From the NCBI GenBank assembly GCA_039029735.1, contig JBCCFL010000001.1, positions 203,402 through 267,401 on the forward strand: a stretch of DNA of 64,000 nucleotides. Reading direction: 5' to 3'. Origin of the DNA: CADEDH01 sp039029735 (GTDB lineage Bacteria; Actinomycetota; Acidimicrobiia; Acidimicrobiales; SZUA-35). The notes below the pieces were generated by a model that was not told the origin of the DNA, did no database searches, and was given only the letters and a program-made list of their open reading frames with translations. Position numbers and translations under genes: made by a program. Of this stretch, positions 1 to 9,351 are shown one piece after another (position 1 is the first letter of the stretch; each line of letters opens with the position of its first letter).

Positions 1-1
1 C

Positions 2-1324
2 GATGCCACTGCGCTCGCCACGAGCCACGACTGGGGATACACCTCTGGTCCGGTGCACGGCCGGGAACCATGGTCGTGGGAACGGGCGCGGATCCTGGGC
101 GGTTGCTCGGCCCACAACGGCGCCATCGCCGCCGTCGGTCACCGCCTCGACTACGACGCGTGGGGCCTGCCTGGTTGGGCCACCGACGACCTGCGGCCCT
201 TCATCGCGATGGCGCTGGAACGCATGCGAGTGCGGGCCTACGCCGACGATGAGGCGACGCCGTTCCACGCCCGTTGCCTCACCGCCGCCCGCGCCAGGGG
301 CTGGACGATTGCCAGCGATCTGTGCGATCTCGACGCCAACGAGAGCTTCGGCCTCGAAACGGTGAACGTCGTGGACGGTGTGCGGTGGAACACGGCGTTC
401 GCCTACCTCGACCCGGTGCGGCACTCCTCGTCGCTCCGGATCGAAGCCAACGCCCTGGTGGATCGCATCGAACGCACAACACAGGGCTGGTCGATCCATC
501 TCGCAGGTACGGAGTCGAGGCCTGGTCAACAGACGTTCCGCGCCGAGTGCGTGGTGCTGACTGCGGGCGTGTACGGCACCCCGGCGATCCTGCAGCGATC
601 GGGAATCGGCGATCCCGATCGACTGCGTTCGGTGGGCGTGACTCCGGTGGTCGAATCACCAATGGTCGGCACGAACCTGCATGACCATCCGATGATCAAC
701 GCCGGCCGTGACCTCACGCCTCAGCTCCGCACGGAGATCGACGCCGCCATCGAGCGGGGGTTCGTGCCCGAGGAGCAGACGCTCGGGAAGGCACGATCAA
801 GCCTGGCGGAGCACGACGTGTTCGACCTGCATCTCTTCCCCGTGTGTGCCTCGGCGCAGACGGTACTCACCAGCGGCCGTGGTCTGGTGGAGGTCGCATG
901 CATGACCCCGCGGAGTCGGGGCGAGGTCCACATTCGCTCCATTGACCCAACGGTGAGCCCCCACATTGATCACAGGTACCTCACCGACCCCGAGGGCCAC
1001 GACCTGACGGTGCTTCGTGAGGGGCTCGTGATGGCCGAGGCGCTGCTCGACCACCCTGCGCTCGCCGACGCCCTCCAACCCGAGGCACATCGAGACCTGT
1101 CCGACGCTGCGATCACCCGCGATGTCCAGCACTACTTCCACCCGGTCGGTACCACGCCCATGGGAACGAACCCCGCCACGTCGGTGTGCGACCCTCAGGG
1201 GCGCCTGCACGGCATCGACGGGCTCATCGTGGCCGACGTGTCACTCATGCCGCAGATTCCCCGCGCCAACACCAACATCCCTGCCGTGATGATCGGCGAG
1301 CGGATCGCGTCGTTCCTCTGTTGA
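2..1324 (+). CDS. GMC-family FAD oxidoreductase, 5'-truncated by window edge
   Basis: The frame is open from the left edge, so roughly the first 80 residues, including the GxGxxG FAD-binding motif, lie outside; 440 residues are visible. ILGGCSAHNG near visible residue 30 matches the LGG-S-S-x-N segment of glucose-methanol-choline oxidoreductases. HPVGTTPMG near the C-terminus carries the family's catalytic His, and RANTNIP carries the usual second catalytic residue (Asn). These enzymes oxidise primary or secondary alcohols with FAD; the substrate cannot be told from sequence. The stop is 23 bp before the next gene, so the two may be co-transcribed. Confidence 0.88.
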   Translation, partial: DATALATSHDWGYTSGPVHGREPWSWERARILGGCSAHNGAIAAVGHRLDYDAWGLPGWATDDLRPFIAMALERMRVRAYADDEATPFHARCLTAARARGWTIASDLCDLDANESFGLETVNVVDGVRWNTAFAYLDPVRHSSSLRIEANALVDRIERTTQGWSIHLAGTESRPGQQTFRAECVVLTAGVYGTPAILQRSGIGDPDRLRSVGVTPVVESPMVGTNLHDHPMINAGRDLTPQLRTEIDAAIERGFVPEEQTLGKARSSLAEHDVFDLHLFPVCASAQTVLTSGRGLVEVACMTPRSRGEVHIRSIDPTVSPHIDHRYLTDPEGHDLTVLREGLVMAEALLDHPALADALQPEAHRDLSDAAITRDVQHYFHPVGTTPMGTNPATSVCDPQGRLHGIDGLIVADVSLMPQIPRANTNIPAVMIGERIASFLC

Positions 1325-1347
1325 TCAATGCCCTACCGTGCAGGCTC

Positions 1348-2235
1348 ATGAGCCGCTATCACCACCTGCGCGATCGGGTGTCGGCGGGCGAGCGCGTACT
1401 CATCGACGGCGCCACCGGTTCGGAGATGGAGCGTCGAGGTGTCCCCGAGCACGTCGACGGCTGGTTCGGCGGCGCTGCCATCACGCACCCCGACGTGCTG
1501 CGAGCGGTTCACCGTGAATACATCGACCTCGGCGCCGAGCTGATCATCTCGAACACGTTCGCCACCCACCGCTCGGTGCTTCGCGACGCCGGGGCCGAAC
1601 GGGACTTCGAGGTGTTGAACCGACGCTCTGTGGAACTCGCGGTCGAAGCCCGCAACCGGAGCGCACACGACGCCGTTGTGGTCGGGGCCGGTATGAGCCA
1701 CTGGTCGTTCACGAACGCCAACCCACCGCTCGCCGAGCTGGAGCGGGCCGCCACGGAGCAGGCGACGATTCTGGCCGACGCCGGTGCGGAACTCATCGTG
1801 CTGGAGATGATGGTGAGCATCGATCGCATGCACTGCCTCATCAGAGCGGCGAAGACGACTGGGCTGCCGGTCTGGGTCGGCTTCTCGATCGGCGGTGAGA
1901 ACGGTGAGCTGCCCGACCGCTCGGTGATGACCCTCCGGGACGACGACGAGTTGCTGGCCGACGCCATCGACTCTCTCGCCGGTCTGGGCATCGATCTCGT
2001 GTCGATCATGCACACCGACGTCGACCTCGTGGACCCGTGCCTCGACATCGCCTTCGACCGGTGGGCGGGGCCCATTGGCGTCTACGCCCACTCATGGGAA
2101 GGGATCGATCCGGTCGACTACGCCAGCCGTTCCGCCACCTGGCTCGACCGGGGGGTGCGTGTCATTGGCGGATGCTGCGGAACTGTCCCAGCCCACATCG
2201 CCGAACTCGCCACGCTCGACGCCCTCACCTCCTGA
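1348..2235 (+). CDS. Homocysteine S-methyltransferase family protein
   Basis: The 295-residue product has the family N-terminus (LIDGATGSEMERRG) and the C-terminal GGCCGT motif, whose two cysteines bind zinc in methionine-forming methyltransferases. The third zinc ligand normally sits in an N-C pair about 80 residues earlier; here the matching strand reads LVSIMHTD with no Cys, so the metal site may be altered. The ATG at 1348 was chosen because the frame reaches further upstream only by overlapping the GMC gene. Likely a methyl transfer enzyme acting on a thiol; methionine synthesis is possible but not certain. Confidence 0.82.
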   Translation: MSRYHHLRDRVSAGERVLIDGATGSEMERRGVPEHVDGWFGGAAITHPDVLRAVHREYIDLGAELIISNTFATHRSVLRDAGAERDFEVLNRRSVELAVEARNRSAHDAVVVGAGMSHWSFTNANPPLAELERAATEQATILADAGAELIVLEMMVSIDRMHCLIRAAKTTGLPVWVGFSIGGENGELPDRSVMTLRDDDELLADAIDSLAGLGIDLVSIMHTDVDLVDPCLDIAFDRWAGPIGVYAHSWEGIDPVDYASRSATWLDRGVRVIGGCCGTVPAHIAELATLDALTS

Positions 2236-2286
2236 CGCATCCGGCCGACAGGGCGGGGGTCGAGCCCCTGCCCCGGAGGAACCCCC

Positions 2287-3234
2287 GTGTCGACCTACCG
2301 TCTCGTCACCCGAAGCGACTTCGACGGCCTCGTCTGCGCGGTGTTGCTGCAACACCTCGAGATGATCGACGACATCGTCTTCGTCCACCCCAAGGACATG
2401 CAGGACGGCAAGGTGGAAATCGGCGGCGGTGACATCACGACGAACCTCCCCTACGTGGAGGGCGTGCACCTCTGTTTCGATCACCACGAGTCGGAGACCA
2501 TCCGCAACGACATCCGCCCCAACCATGTGATCGCCCCGAATGTGCCCTCGGCCGCCCGTGTCGTGTGGCAGTACTACGGCGGGCACGACACCTTCCCGGC
2601 GGCCTGGGACGAGATGATGGCTGCGGTCGACCAGGCCGACGCCGCCCAGTACGACGAGCACGAGATCCTGGAGCCGGGCGGGTGGGGGCTTCTCAACTTC
2701 ATCATGGATCCCCGCACCGGGCTCGGGCGCTTCCGGGATTTCCGCATCTCGAACTACGACCTGATGATGGATCTCATCGGGCGCTGCGGAACCCACACCA
2801 TCGAGGAGATCCTGGCCCTGCCCGACGTGGTGGAACGCACCGAGCTCTACGCCCGATACGAGGCCGAGGCGAAGGAACAGATCGTGCGCTGCTCCACGGT
2901 TCACGAGAACCTGGTGGTGCTCGATCTGACCGGCGAGGACACGATCTGGCCCACGAACCGGTTCACGATCTATGCCCTGTTCCCCCAGTGCAACATCTCC
3001 ATTCATCGGCTCTGGGGTTTCCGCCAGCAGAACACCGTGTTCGCCACGGGTAAGTCGATTCTCGACCGGAGCTGCAAGACGAACGTTGGCGATCTCATGC
3101 TTCGCTACGGCGGTGGCGGGCATGCCGCAGCGGGAACCTGCCAGGTGCACCACGATGACGCCGAGCGGGTTCTGGGCGAGCTGATCGCCGCGATCGTCGC
3201 TGATCAACGGGCGTCGACGGGGGCTGAGAACTGA
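2287..3234 (+). CDS. DHH-family phosphoesterase
   Basis: Starts at GTG 2287 with a strong ribosome site, GGAGGA, ending 6 bases upstream. The 315-residue protein has the DHH fold signatures: RSDFDG at residues 9-14, CFDHHES with the DHH triad at 65-67, and a C-terminal DHHA1-type GGGGHAAAG near residue 276. Members bind Mn2+ and hydrolyse phosphodiesters or short polyphosphates (exopolyphosphatase, oligoribonuclease, cyclic dinucleotide phosphodiesterases). No extra domain is visible, so the substrate stays open. Cytosolic. Confidence 0.82.
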   Translation: MSTYRLVTRSDFDGLVCAVLLQHLEMIDDIVFVHPKDMQDGKVEIGGGDITTNLPYVEGVHLCFDHHESETIRNDIRPNHVIAPNVPSAARVVWQYYGGHDTFPAAWDEMMAAVDQADAAQYDEHEILEPGGWGLLNFIMDPRTGLGRFRDFRISNYDLMMDLIGRCGTHTIEEILALPDVVERTELYARYEAEAKEQIVRCSTVHENLVVLDLTGEDTIWPTNRFTIYALFPQCNISIHRLWGFRQQNTVFATGKSILDRSCKTNVGDLMLRYGGGGHAAAGTCQVHHDDAERVLGELIAAIVADQRASTGAEN

Positions 3235-3292
3235 TTCTCGCCGCGTTCCTCCTGGTCCACGCCCCGACACGCGCACACCAGCGGCGAGGTCG

Positions 3293-3321
3293 TTGACCCC
3301 AGTCCCGAAGCGGACTAGACA
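3293..3321 (+). promoter_or_regulatory. Candidate sigma70-type promoter
   Basis: TTGACC at 3293-3298, 17-base spacer, TAGACA at 3316-3321, about 50 bp before the ATG at 3371. The -35 is good; the -10 lacks the final T, so this is tentative. Confidence 0.3.
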
Positions 3322-3370
3322 TCACCGGGTGAGTTGAACCGCTCAGCTCGCGGCGCAGGGATCGGGCCAA

Positions 3371-4936
3371 ATGGCGACACGCCAGAAATCCAGATCAGCC
3401 GCGCCGCTCGATGCCGAGCGCCAGCTGGCCGAACTCGAAGCGGCGCTGGAAGCTGTCGAGCCTCGACGCCGCCGCCGGTGGCTTCCTGGCCTCGCCATCG
3501 TGTCCATGCTCATGGGCGGCATCCTGTTCTTCACGCCGGGCCGCACCGACCGGACCGACCTCGACACCAACGCTGGGACCCCGACCGCCGTCGAGAGCCC
3601 CAGCACGGTCGTCATCGGCGGTGACAGCACCGCCGGCCTGGAGAGCACCGACACCACGATCGCCGCGGCCAGCAGCGCCACGATCGAGGTCAGCCCAGAC
3701 CACAACGCGCAGATCAGCAGCGTCGAGCTCGACGAACCAACCGAGGAGTCCACCACCGAGGCTGCACCAGAGCCGGCTCCTGCTCCTGCCCCAGCAGCGG
3801 CTGCCGCCACGGGCACGCCGGCCATCTGGCGGTACTACGGCAACCCCTGGACGATGCGGTCGTTGGCCGACGTGGGTCTCGACGGCGAACGGGTCTCGAT
3901 CCGCATCACGGCCAAGTCGACCGGCGTGATGAACGGCTTCCGCACGTACTACAAGGCAGCCATCGGCAGCCAGAGCGCCGGCTCCAACAGCTACTCCAAC
4001 GGCACCGGCGGCACGATCAAGGTGGAGCTGTGGCCCGACAACGGCTCGGGATTCCCCGACGAGTCGGGCCGGCCCCTGGCCGAAGTGCCCCCCTGGGCCC
4101 CCGGCCTGCGCGGCGGACGCCCCGTCGGCTCTCAGCACGACACGTTCTTCCGGTTCTCGGCCTGGACGTCGCCACCCACGATCCAGGCCGGCGAGGTGTA
4201 CCACGTGGTGTTCGAGAACCTCGACTCGAATCCGAACGCCAACTTCTTGTCGATCAACAACGGCTACGAGGTGGAGGGCGCCCGCGAGCGCGGCCCGTTC
4301 GGGCCTCAGGTGGCCGACTGGGGCATCCTGCGAGACACCGGCTCGTGGCAGGAGTGGACCACCCGAGGCAGCGCAGACAACGGGCGCTACGACCCGATCT
4401 TCGTGGCCGAGATGGCCGACGGCTCTTCGTGGGGCAACGGGTACATGGAGATGGCTGACGACGGGTCGTCGATGCAGCGGTATCGGGCCGTCACTGGTTC
4501 CTCGTGGGTGCGCCAGGTGTTCACGCCCCGAGAGGATCACGTGGTCGACGCCGTCGCCCTACATGTGTTCGGTGACGCCGCCGGCATGGAGGTGCAGCTG
4601 TCGGACGGATCGGGAACGCTCGGCACGTGGCCGCTCAGCTTCTCGGCGTCGGGCAACAACACAGGCCAGTGGCAGACACGGGGCTTCGATCCGCTCACGC
4701 TGCGAGCAGGCACCACCTACTACCTGTCGGTTCGCAAGGCGTCGGGGTCCGGCACCACGAGCATCTCCATGATTCGCGACGGCTCGGCCGGGGGTCTCAC
4801 CACGAAGTTCCCGGGCGGAGCGACTTGGAGTGACGGTCAGGCCCAGATCTCCACGAACTCCGGTGGCAGTTGGTCGAATCTGCGCCCAGCAGATCGGGCC
4901 GATGTGGCCGGCCTCGTGTTCCGCACTGCCGGCTGA
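3371..4936 (+). CDS. Membrane-anchored extracellular protein of unknown function
   Basis: 521 residues. A short charged N-terminal helix (residues 10-32, Glu/Ala/Leu-rich) is followed by RRRRR and one membrane segment (about 37-55), then a Ser/Thr/Glu- and Pro/Ala-rich linker to about residue 150. The rest is Gly/Trp/Tyr-rich and beta-like, in two similar-looking halves (about 155-330 and 350-520), each with phrases such as GEVYHVVFE and GTTYYLSVR typical of jelly-roll adhesion or carbohydrate-binding modules. The topology suggests an inside-N, outside-C anchored surface protein. No catalytic motif recognised. Confidence 0.7.
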   Translation: MATRQKSRSAAPLDAERQLAELEAALEAVEPRRRRRWLPGLAIVSMLMGGILFFTPGRTDRTDLDTNAGTPTAVESPSTVVIGGDSTAGLESTDTTIAAASSATIEVSPDHNAQISSVELDEPTEESTTEAAPEPAPAPAPAAAAATGTPAIWRYYGNPWTMRSLADVGLDGERVSIRITAKSTGVMNGFRTYYKAAIGSQSAGSNSYSNGTGGTIKVELWPDNGSGFPDESGRPLAEVPPWAPGLRGGRPVGSQHDTFFRFSAWTSPPTIQAGEVYHVVFENLDSNPNANFLSINNGYEVEGARERGPFGPQVADWGILRDTGSWQEWTTRGSADNGRYDPIFVAEMADGSSWGNGYMEMADDGSSMQRYRAVTGSSWVRQVFTPREDHVVDAVALHVFGDAAGMEVQLSDGSGTLGTWPLSFSASGNNTGQWQTRGFDPLTLRAGTTYYLSVRKASGSGTTSISMIRDGSAGGLTTKFPGGATWSDGQAQISTNSGGSWSNLRPADRADVAGLVFRTAG

Positions 4937-4996
4937 CCGCACCAGTCGGGACCTCCGACCCTGGTTCGACCCGTCGAGCTGTACGAGCGTCGCCGG

Positions 4997-6055
4997 GTGC
5001 CACTCAATACACCGATCCGCCGACCTGAGCCGCCATCGACGACCCCTACTGGTCTCAAGCCGGTGCTCGACGTCATCCCCGACTGCTGCTACGAGCGATC
5101 GACGGTTCGAGGGCTCGGGCTCGTCGCCAGAGATCTGGCCGTGTACGGGTTCGCAGTCTGGGGCCTGACGGCGACAGACAACCCGGTGTTGTTGGTACTG
5201 CTGTGGACCCTGGCGGGGCTGGCCGTGTCGGGCCTGTTCGTGCTCGGCCATGATGCCGGACACGACGCCCTGTTCGACTCACGCCGGCTCAACAGGGTGA
5301 TCGGCACGATTACGATGCTCCCGTCGCTTCACGCCCTCGAACTGTGGCGCTTCGGCCACAACCGCGTGCATCACGGCCACACCCTTCGAGAGGGCATGGA
5401 CTTCGTCTGGCACCCACTCCGGGTGGACGAGTACCAGGCCATGGGCCTCTTCGGCCGGCTGCGCCACCGGGTGGAGTGGGGCCCCTTCGGGGCCGGTGCC
5501 TACTATCTGCGCGAGGTCTGGTGGAACAAGATGGTGCGCTTCGATCCGCCGGCGCGCTGGGCGGCCATTGCTCGCCGTGACCAGGCCTTCGTTGCCGTGT
5601 TCGCGCTCAGCACCCTCGTCGCTGCTGTCGTGCTGGCCGGGCCAGGGGCCGGGCTGTGGACCTGGTTCAAGGCTGTGGTGGTGCCGTTCGCGGTGTTCTG
5701 CCAGGTGATCGGCTGGGTGGTCCACGTGCACCACATCTCACCGGACATCCGCTGGTGGGGACGACGGGAATGGAACCGGTTCCGAGGCCAGGTGGAGGGA
5801 ACCACGATCCTGTGGGGGCCGCCGGGGTGGGACCTGTTCTTCCACTGGATCATGGTGCACCTCCCCCACCACGTCGACATGCGTATCCCCTGCTATCACC
5901 TGCCGACGGCGGCCCGAGCCATCGCCGCTGCCTTTCCCGACGAGGTGGACCAACGCCCGATCCGCGTCGTCGACTACCTGCGCGCCACCCGCACCTGCAA
6001 GCTCTACGACTTCGAGGCCGGCCACTGGGTGCCCTACCCGACCCGTCGCACCTGA
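4997..6055 (+). CDS. Membrane fatty acid desaturase
   Basis: GTG start. The 352-residue protein has the three histidine boxes of membrane di-iron desaturases: HDAGH at residues 85-89, HNRVHH near 119-124 and HLPHH near 289-293. Hydrophobic segments lie at about 47-84 and 193-240 in the usual pattern. The box spacing resembles acyl-lipid delta-12/omega-3 type desaturases, which insert a double bond into membrane acyl chains using O2 and ferredoxin-type electrons. Regiospecificity cannot be read. It stands alone, 124 bp before a two-component operon. Confidence 0.88.
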   Translation: MPLNTPIRRPEPPSTTPTGLKPVLDVIPDCCYERSTVRGLGLVARDLAVYGFAVWGLTATDNPVLLVLLWTLAGLAVSGLFVLGHDAGHDALFDSRRLNRVIGTITMLPSLHALELWRFGHNRVHHGHTLREGMDFVWHPLRVDEYQAMGLFGRLRHRVEWGPFGAGAYYLREVWWNKMVRFDPPARWAAIARRDQAFVAVFALSTLVAAVVLAGPGAGLWTWFKAVVVPFAVFCQVIGWVVHVHHISPDIRWWGRREWNRFRGQVEGTTILWGPPGWDLFFHWIMVHLPHHVDMRIPCYHLPTAARAIAAAFPDEVDQRPIRVVDYLRATRTCKLYDFEAGHWVPYPTRRT

Positions 6056-6178
6056 GATCCATCAACCCGGATGCAGGCCCAGACGGTGACATCTGCTGCT
6101 CCGGCACTCTCGGCCAACTCTCAGGTTCGAGTGCTTTGATGGTCGGGTGACCTCCCACCAGCAGCCGACGGCGCGCCC

Positions 6179-6862
6179 ATGACCGGACGGCGCCTACTCG
6201 TCGTGGATGACGAGGACAACCTGCGGTCCATGCTGGGAGCGGCCCTTCGGCACCACGGCTACCAGGTGGCCACCGCCACCGACGGTCCCGAGGCACTCGC
6301 CGCACTGGCGAACGAACCGCCCCACCTCGTCGTACTCGACGTGATGATGCCCGGCATGGACGGCTTCGAGGTGTGCCGGCGCATGCGGGCCGCCAACGAT
6401 CAGACGCCGGTTCTGTTCCTCACTGCGCGCGACGACACCGAGGACAAGGTGCGCGGCCTGCGACTCGGCGGCGACGACTATCTCGAGAAGCCCTTCAGCC
6501 TCGACGAGCTCACGGCCCGGATCGATGCGATCCTCAGGCGAACCGATGCGCACGCGTCGGGGGCGGTGCTCGAGTTGGACGACCTCCGCGTCGACGACGA
6601 CGCCCACCTCGTGGTGAAGGCCGGGGTTCACATCCACCTCTCGCCCACCGAGCACAAGCTGCTGCGATACCTCCTGATGAACCAGGGGCGGGTGGTCTCG
6701 AAGACGCAGATCCTCGATGGTGTCTGGGGCTATGAGTTCGATGGCGATGGTGGCGTCGTCGAGACATACGTGGGTTACCTCCGTCGCAAGCTGGACACCT
6801 CCGAGCCCAAGCTGATCCACACCATCCGAGGGGCCGGATACACGATGCGAGTGCAACCGTGA
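6179..6862 (+). CDS. OmpR/PhoB-type response regulator
   Basis: 227 residues: a receiver domain (acidic pair D10-D11, phosphoacceptor D54 in VVLDVMMPG, Lys in LEKPF near residue 106) and a C-terminal winged-helix DNA-binding domain (LSPTEHKLLRYL, then VVETYVGYLRRKLD and IRGAGYTMR). Its stop overlaps the next gene's start by 4 bp (GTGA), so it is translationally coupled to the sensor kinase. It probably controls transcription in response to that kinase; the signal is unknown. Confidence 0.95.
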   Translation: MTGRRLLVVDDEDNLRSMLGAALRHHGYQVATATDGPEALAALANEPPHLVVLDVMMPGMDGFEVCRRMRAANDQTPVLFLTARDDTEDKVRGLRLGGDDYLEKPFSLDELTARIDAILRRTDAHASGAVLELDDLRVDDDAHLVVKAGVHIHLSPTEHKLLRYLLMNQGRVVSKTQILDGVWGYEFDGDGGVVETYVGYLRRKLDTSEPKLIHTIRGAGYTMRVQP

Positions 6863-8259
6863 TCCCATTGAGCCTTCGTATCCGACTGCTCCTCGGGGTG
6901 GGGCTCGTTGCGCTCGTGCAGATTGCGGCCGCCGTCGCAGTGATCCTCGTGATCAGCGACCAACTGCTCGACGAGATCGACGAACGCCTCATCGGTGCCG
7001 CATCAGCTGCGCCGTCAACCGAACGCTCGATCGACGAGGCCGGGCGAGTGGGGGCCAACGGAAATCGCGACATCTACCAGGGCATCGTGCGCCCCGACGG
7101 CACCGTCATGGCAATCAATGTCGTCATCGATCGAGACCAACCGATGCCACCGCCTCGCATCAAACCAGCCGATGTCGACGCCGCCCGGACTGGTCCGACA
7201 ACGGTCGGAGCCCAAGAGGGAAGCCTCGAGTACCGACTGTTGTCAGTGGCCTCCGACGGAACGGGCACGTTCGTCGTGGCCAGTCCTCTCGACGGCTACC
7301 GGTGGACAATGTCACGGTTGATCAGGTTGGTCGTCGGCACCGCCGTGGTGCTCGTGATCACCCTCGCCGCCGTCACCTGGTGGATGCTGCGGCTCGGCGT
7401 CGAACCCGTCAAGCGCATGACCATGACTGCCGAGTCGATCGCCGCTGGCGACCTCTCGGAACGGATCGAGAATCGCCACCCGGGGACAGAGGCCGGTCAG
7501 CTGGGCCACGCCCTCAACGCCATGATGGCAACGATCCAGGGGTCGTTCGACGAGCGCACCAGAGCGGAGGCCCGCCTACGCCGGTTCGTGGCCGACGCCT
7601 CCCACGAACTCCGCACTCCGGTGGCCACCATTCGTGGCTACGCCGAGCTGTACGAGGCCGGCGGGCTCGACAACAGGTCCGAGCTGGACGACGCGATGCG
7701 GCGGACCAGGCACGAGAGCGAGCGCATGTCGCGCCTCATCGCCGACCTGTTGCACCTGGCCAAGCTCGACCGCGAACCGCTGCGTGCAACTGAGCCTGTC
7801 GACCTCGCAACGCTCGTGCACGATGTGGTCAACGACGCAACGAGGATCCATCCTGATCGTACGTTCTCGGCGGCCTGCGAATCCGAGCCGCTGGTGATCA
7901 CGGGCGACGAGGATCTCCTGCGACAGGCGCTGACCAACCTCGTGAGCAACGCGGTGGTGCACACCGGGCCGGGCACGACGACGAGCGTGCACGTCGCCTC
8001 TCGCCGCAACGAGGCCGTTCTGACCGTGGTCGACGACGGTGAGGGCATGCCGGTCGATGTGGTGGAACGGGCAACGGAGCGCTTCGTTCGGGGCGATCCG
8101 TCGCGAAGCCGCCACCGGGGCGGCAGCGGGCTTGGGCTGGCGATCGTGGACGGAATCGTGGCCGCCCACCACGGCGATCTTCAGATCACCAGCAGCCTCG
8201 GCGGCGGCACCGAGGTTCGCATCACGTTGCCGACTGCGGCCCCCGCCCCCAGTTCATGA
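6859..8259 (+). CDS. Two-component sensor histidine kinase (HAMP/HisKA)
   Basis: 466 residues starting at GTG inside the preceding stop. Membrane segments at about 8-32 and 153-178 flank a ~120-residue extracytoplasmic domain. A HAMP linker (about 178-232) leads to the HisKA box with phosphoacceptor H249 in FVADASHELRTP, then N box (LTNLVSNAVVH), G1 (DDGEGM) and G2 (GGSGLGLAI). Partner of the adjacent OmpR regulator. The last 6 bp overlap the 3' end of the convergent cytochrome gene. Confidence 0.95.
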   Translation: MIPLSLRIRLLLGVGLVALVQIAAAVAVILVISDQLLDEIDERLIGAASAAPSTERSIDEAGRVGANGNRDIYQGIVRPDGTVMAINVVIDRDQPMPPPRIKPADVDAARTGPTTVGAQEGSLEYRLLSVASDGTGTFVVASPLDGYRWTMSRLIRLVVGTAVVLVITLAAVTWWMLRLGVEPVKRMTMTAESIAAGDLSERIENRHPGTEAGQLGHALNAMMATIQGSFDERTRAEARLRRFVADASHELRTPVATIRGYAELYEAGGLDNRSELDDAMRRTRHESERMSRLIADLLHLAKLDREPLRATEPVDLATLVHDVVNDATRIHPDRTFSAACESEPLVITGDEDLLRQALTNLVSNAVVHTGPGTTTSVHVASRRNEAVLTVVDDGEGMPVDVVERATERFVRGDPSRSRHRGGSGLGLAIVDGIVAAHHGDLQITSSLGGGTEVRITLPTAAPAPSS

Positions 8260-9321
8260 GCCGGCGCCGAGGGCATCGGCACGCTCGAGATACTCGGTGA
8301 GGATGGCGAGGCCCTCGTCGTCGATGAACGTCGTGCCGAGGAACGGCATCTCCCCCGACTCGACCTGCTCCAGGATCTCGGCCTCCTCGCCGGTGACACC
8401 AGTCGCCGCCAAGGGAGTCTCCCAGCGGAAGTCGTAGCCCTGTCGAGCAGGGCGGGACCAGGCGTCGGGCTGATGGCAGTGCGAGCAGTTCATGTCCAGG
8501 TAGGCCCGTCCCCGCTCCGAGATCGGAAGCGACGCATCGAGATAGTCGGCCACCACGTCCACGGCGGTGGGATCGACAGTGTCGAGCGCTCCGACGGCCT
8601 GCAGGTGATCGAGCTGGTTCACATCGGACCCGTTGCGGCTGACCGTCAGATTCAGGTTTCGGAGTTCGGGCCCAAGCGGGAAGACTGCGCCCGCCTTCTG
8701 ATGGCAGGACACGCACTGACGTTGGGTCGGCACCTGGAACTCGACTGATCGGCTGCGGCCCTGCTCGTCAATCCAGTCAACCACCTGCACCGCCCCCTCG
8801 GCCTCGAACACCGCCTCGGTCTGCTCGTCGTTCCACACGTAGGTGGCCACGTTCCACAGCCCCTGTTCGAGCGTGAGCAGGCGCGTCTCGATGATGTGGC
8901 GGCCGAGGGCCGGGTCTCGATCGTCGTCGTGGTAGTAGAACGTCTTCACCAGCGTTGTGCCCTCGGGGAACTCCGGGAGCCCGCCGCCGGCGGCCTGGAT
9001 GACCGATCCCTCCGGGATGTACAGCAGGCGCTGCTTCTGCGAATCGTCCGCGAACAGCGACGACTGCAGGTCGACGAGGTGGTAGCCGTCTGCCGGCTCC
9101 AGCGTGGCCAACGACCCCTGGTAGATGCCGGTGGCCGTGAGGGTCGCCGGGAAGTCCTCGGTTCGCGGCACGGGCGGCGAACCGTCGCCGTTTCCGCTGG
9201 GAGCGAACACGGTGACTGCGCCGATAGCGATGCCGGCGACGGCAACGGGGAGCAGGACGAGAAGCCATCGGCGACGAAGGAAGTACACACGACGAGTATG
9301 CAGGGTGATGCTCCGAAACAA
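8254..9321 (-). CDS. Diheme c-type cytochrome-like protein (SO2930-like)
   Basis: 355 residues from a TTG start; a GTG at 9288 (codon 12) is an equally plausible start and still precedes the membrane segment at about 19-38. A conserved-looking N-terminal domain is followed by CVSCH at 203-207 and CSHCH at 279-283, the two c-type heme attachment sites, and MPFLG, which may hold an axial Met. The layout resembles the SO2930-type diheme cytochromes. Likely exported and anchored, with heme attached outside. No cytochrome c maturation gene is nearby. Its 3' end overlaps the kinase gene on the other strand by 6 bp. Confidence 0.75.
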   Translation of the reverse strand: MFRSITLHTRRVYFLRRRWLLVLLPVAVAGIAIGAVTVFAPSGNGDGSPPVPRTEDFPATLTATGIYQGSLATLEPADGYHLVDLQSSLFADDSQKQRLLYIPEGSVIQAAGGGLPEFPEGTTLVKTFYYHDDDRDPALGRHIIETRLLTLEQGLWNVATYVWNDEQTEAVFEAEGAVQVVDWIDEQGRSRSVEFQVPTQRQCVSCHQKAGAVFPLGPELRNLNLTVSRNGSDVNQLDHLQAVGALDTVDPTAVDVVADYLDASLPISERGRAYLDMNCSHCHQPDAWSRPARQGYDFRWETPLAATGVTGEEAEILEQVESGEMPFLGTTFIDDEGLAILTEYLERADALGAGS

Positions 9322-9351
9322 CGGAGAGGCCGCTGTGAGTTGGCTGAGAGC

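Noticed and set aside
1321..1347. SAM-type riboswitch before the homocysteine methyltransferase-like gene
   Set aside because: Only 23 bp separate it from the previous gene, too short for any riboswitch.
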